Shown: positions 33,254 to 34,372 of the stretch, piece by piece | Layout: each line of letters starts with the position of its first letter | Numbering within the stretch: position 1 is the stretch's first letter | Assembly (NCBI GenBank): GCA_943914435.1 | Contig: CALUBY010000003.1 | Span: 1 to 34,372 of the forward strand | DNA: 34,372 nucleotides | From: an uncultured bacterium | GTDB taxonomy: Bacteria > Patescibacteriota > Minisyncoccia > Phycocordibacterales > Phycocordibacteraceae | Reading direction: 5' to 3' | Translations under genes and position numbers: made by a program | Notes under the pieces: generated by a model | Told to the model about the DNA's origin: nothing | The model's database searches: none | Seen by the model: the letters and a program-made list of their open reading frames with translations, nothing else

Positions 33254-33766
33254 ATGAAAAGGAGCTCGAAGTATTCTGGTTTTACGCTAATCGAGCTCCT
33301 TGTTGTTATTGCCATCATCGGCGTCCTATCTTCTATAGTGCTCGCGAGTCTTAATACGGCTCGCGCGAGTGCACGTGACGCAAAACGCATTGCTGAAATG
33401 AATCAATTGAATACAGCACTTCAGTCATACTTCTTTAACACGGGTCAGTACCTGGGGAACGGACACTTCGGTACGAACCCCGCCTGTGTTGCATACACGA
33501 CAAACCCTCTGTCTACCGTGCTTGAGCCGTTGGTGTCAGAAGGATACATCTCCTCAATTGCGAGCGACCCCGATCCAAATGGCTGTTATCGGTACTCACG
33601 CGTAACGAGTTCAGCACTAACGTGTGACGGCATAAGTATTCGCATGTATGAGTATGTTCTTATGTTCACAACGGAACGACCGAAACCTCAGTTTCTCGTT
33701 GCAGGCAACTGGCCGGGCATAACCGCAGGTAATCACTACTGTATCCCGGGACCTCTTAGACCTTAA
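33254..33766 (+). CDS. Type IV pilin-like protein (prepilin)
   Basis: This 170-residue prepilin has the leader MKRSSKYSG, then FTLIELLVVIAIIGVLSSIVLASL and a charged helix (ARASARDAKRIAEMN). The head contains four Cys (PACV, NGCY, LTCD, HYCIP). The start at 33254 is preferred over an ATG four codons upstream at 33242 because TGG-TATGGT, a plausible extended -10 element, overlaps that upstream ATG and ends 7 bases before this one. It is divergent from dnaE and seven bases upstream of rnhB. Its membrane segment resembles the pilins at 9420 and 10007, but the heads differ. Confidence 0.9.
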   Translation: MKRSSKYSGFTLIELLVVIAIIGVLSSIVLASLNTARASARDAKRIAEMNQLNTALQSYFFNTGQYLGNGHFGTNPACVAYTTNPLSTVLEPLVSEGYISSIASDPDPNGCYRYSRVTSSALTCDGISIRMYEYVLMFTTERPKPQFLVAGNWPGITAGNHYCIPGPLRP

Positions 33767-33773
33767 TACCAGT

Positions 33774-34358
33774 ATGCGTTTTTTAGTGGGAGTTGATGAG
33801 GCGGGGCGGGGACCCTTGGCGGGTCCGGTTGCCGTTGGGGTGGTTATGGTGGAAGAAGGGTATGACATTCTTTCGCACTTTCCGGGACTCAATGATTCAA
33901 AAAAGCTTTCCGAGAAAAAGCGTGAGAGCCTCTTCGCTCTGCTTCAAGAAGAGATACGCGCCGGAAATGTGCAGGCAACGGTGACCTTAGTGAGTGCCGC
34001 ACGTATTGATGCAAAAGGTATTGCTCCTGCGGTTTTACATGGAGTTACAACGGGGGTACGAAAATTACTCGAGAATCCTCGGGAAGGAAAGGTGTGGCTT
34101 GATGGATCACTAAAGGCACCAAGCGAGTACGAACAAGAAACGGTAATCGGTGGTGATGGTCTCGTTCCGGTAATTATGCTCGCTTCTGTTGCTGCGAAGG
34201 TAACGCGTGACCGCCTAATGCTTAAGGTAGATAAAGACTATCCCGCGTATGATTTTAAGAAGCACAAGGGATACGGCACCAAAGACCATATAGCGTTGAT
34301 TCGCTCTCTTGGTCCGTCACCGGTACACCGCACAAGTTTTTTAAAAAATATTCTTTAA
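33774..34358 (+). CDS. rnhB: Ribonuclease HII
   Basis: This 194-residue protein is complete. RNase HII cuts the RNA strand of RNA/DNA hybrids and removes single ribonucleotides from DNA. Its motifs are GVDEAGRGPLAGPV (6-19, catalytic Asp8 and Glu9), GLNDSKKLSEKKRE, WLDGSLKAP with a catalytic Asp, VAAKVTRDRLM with the last catalytic Asp, and HKGYGTKDH. It follows the pilin gene after seven bases and probably shares its transcript. Confidence 0.96.
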   Translation: MRFLVGVDEAGRGPLAGPVAVGVVMVEEGYDILSHFPGLNDSKKLSEKKRESLFALLQEEIRAGNVQATVTLVSAARIDAKGIAPAVLHGVTTGVRKLLENPREGKVWLDGSLKAPSEYEQETVIGGDGLVPVIMLASVAAKVTRDRLMLKVDKDYPAYDFKKHKGYGTKDHIALIRSLGPSPVHRTSFLKNIL

Positions 34359-34372
34359 CCAAAATAGAGTAG

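Noticed and set aside
1..34372. UGA read as glycine or tryptophan
   Set aside because: No in-frame TGA occurs inside any of the genes and all are full length under the standard code, so recoding is not supported; only avoidance of TGA is.
1..34372. CRISPR arrays, insertion sequences, integrases or prophage genes
   Set aside because: No regularly spaced repeats, transposase or integrase motifs or terminal inverted repeats were seen; the S74 domains alone do not show a prophage.

Overview
The window looks like a chromosome segment from a Candidate Phyla Radiation bacterium (Patescibacteria), most like the Parcubacteria/Kaiserbacteria-type lineages. This assignment is an inference from gene content, not from a database match. 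The supporting signs are a transketolase split into two adjacent genes, trimmed aminoacyl-tRNA synthetases (PheS, PheT and ThrS each lack an accessory domain), several type IV pilin-like proteins, many membrane-anchored surface proteins of unknown function, tight gene packing, and promoters that sit almost on top of the start codons.

Layout. 1-2902 is the 3' part of a large glycine-rich surface protein carrying two S74-type intramolecular chaperone domains. 2954-9411 is a central-carbon block: GAPDH, RpiB, an Rpe-like epimerase, transketolase N and C halves, a 55-residue membrane peptide, a PfkB-family kinase on the minus strand and a class I fructose-bisphosphate aldolase. 9420-10525 holds two type IV pilin-like genes. 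10566-15572 is mostly translation: bL25, a secreted coiled-coil lytic transglycosylase, bL31 type B, RF1, uS2 and EF-Ts, with a strongly foldable spacer between uS2 and EF-Ts. 15625-18189 has a small membrane protein, tRNA-Thr(UGU), and on the minus strand a membrane thioredoxin-fold protein and a processive family 2 glycosyltransferase. 18265-23106 carries pheS, pheT and gyrB. 23182-28117 is an envelope block: a CARDB protein, a sortase, a secreted protein of foreign-looking composition, and a large Ig-like membrane protein with a His-rich cytoplasmic tail. 28199-33179 (minus strand) is dnaE followed by thrS. 33254-34358 is a third pilin-like gene and rnhB.

How the genes fit together. The carbon block gives the non-oxidative pentose phosphate steps (Rpi, Rpe, Tkt) joined to lower glycolysis (Fba, GAPDH), with a PfkB kinase that could fill a phosphofructokinase-like role. 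The envelope genes (pilins, sortase, CARDB/Ig proteins, S74 protein, glycosyltransferase, transglycosylase) fit a small cell that attaches to other cells.

Three window-wide patterns stand out. All 31 genes end in TAA or TAG and none in TGA, and RF1 is present. Many genes have a -10 hexamer (TATACT, TANNNT or a near variant) that ends only 6-11 bases before the start codon, implying leaderless or nearly leaderless mRNAs. One gene (24879-25892) breaks this pattern, with a longer leader, a purine-rich ribosome binding site and GC-rich codons.
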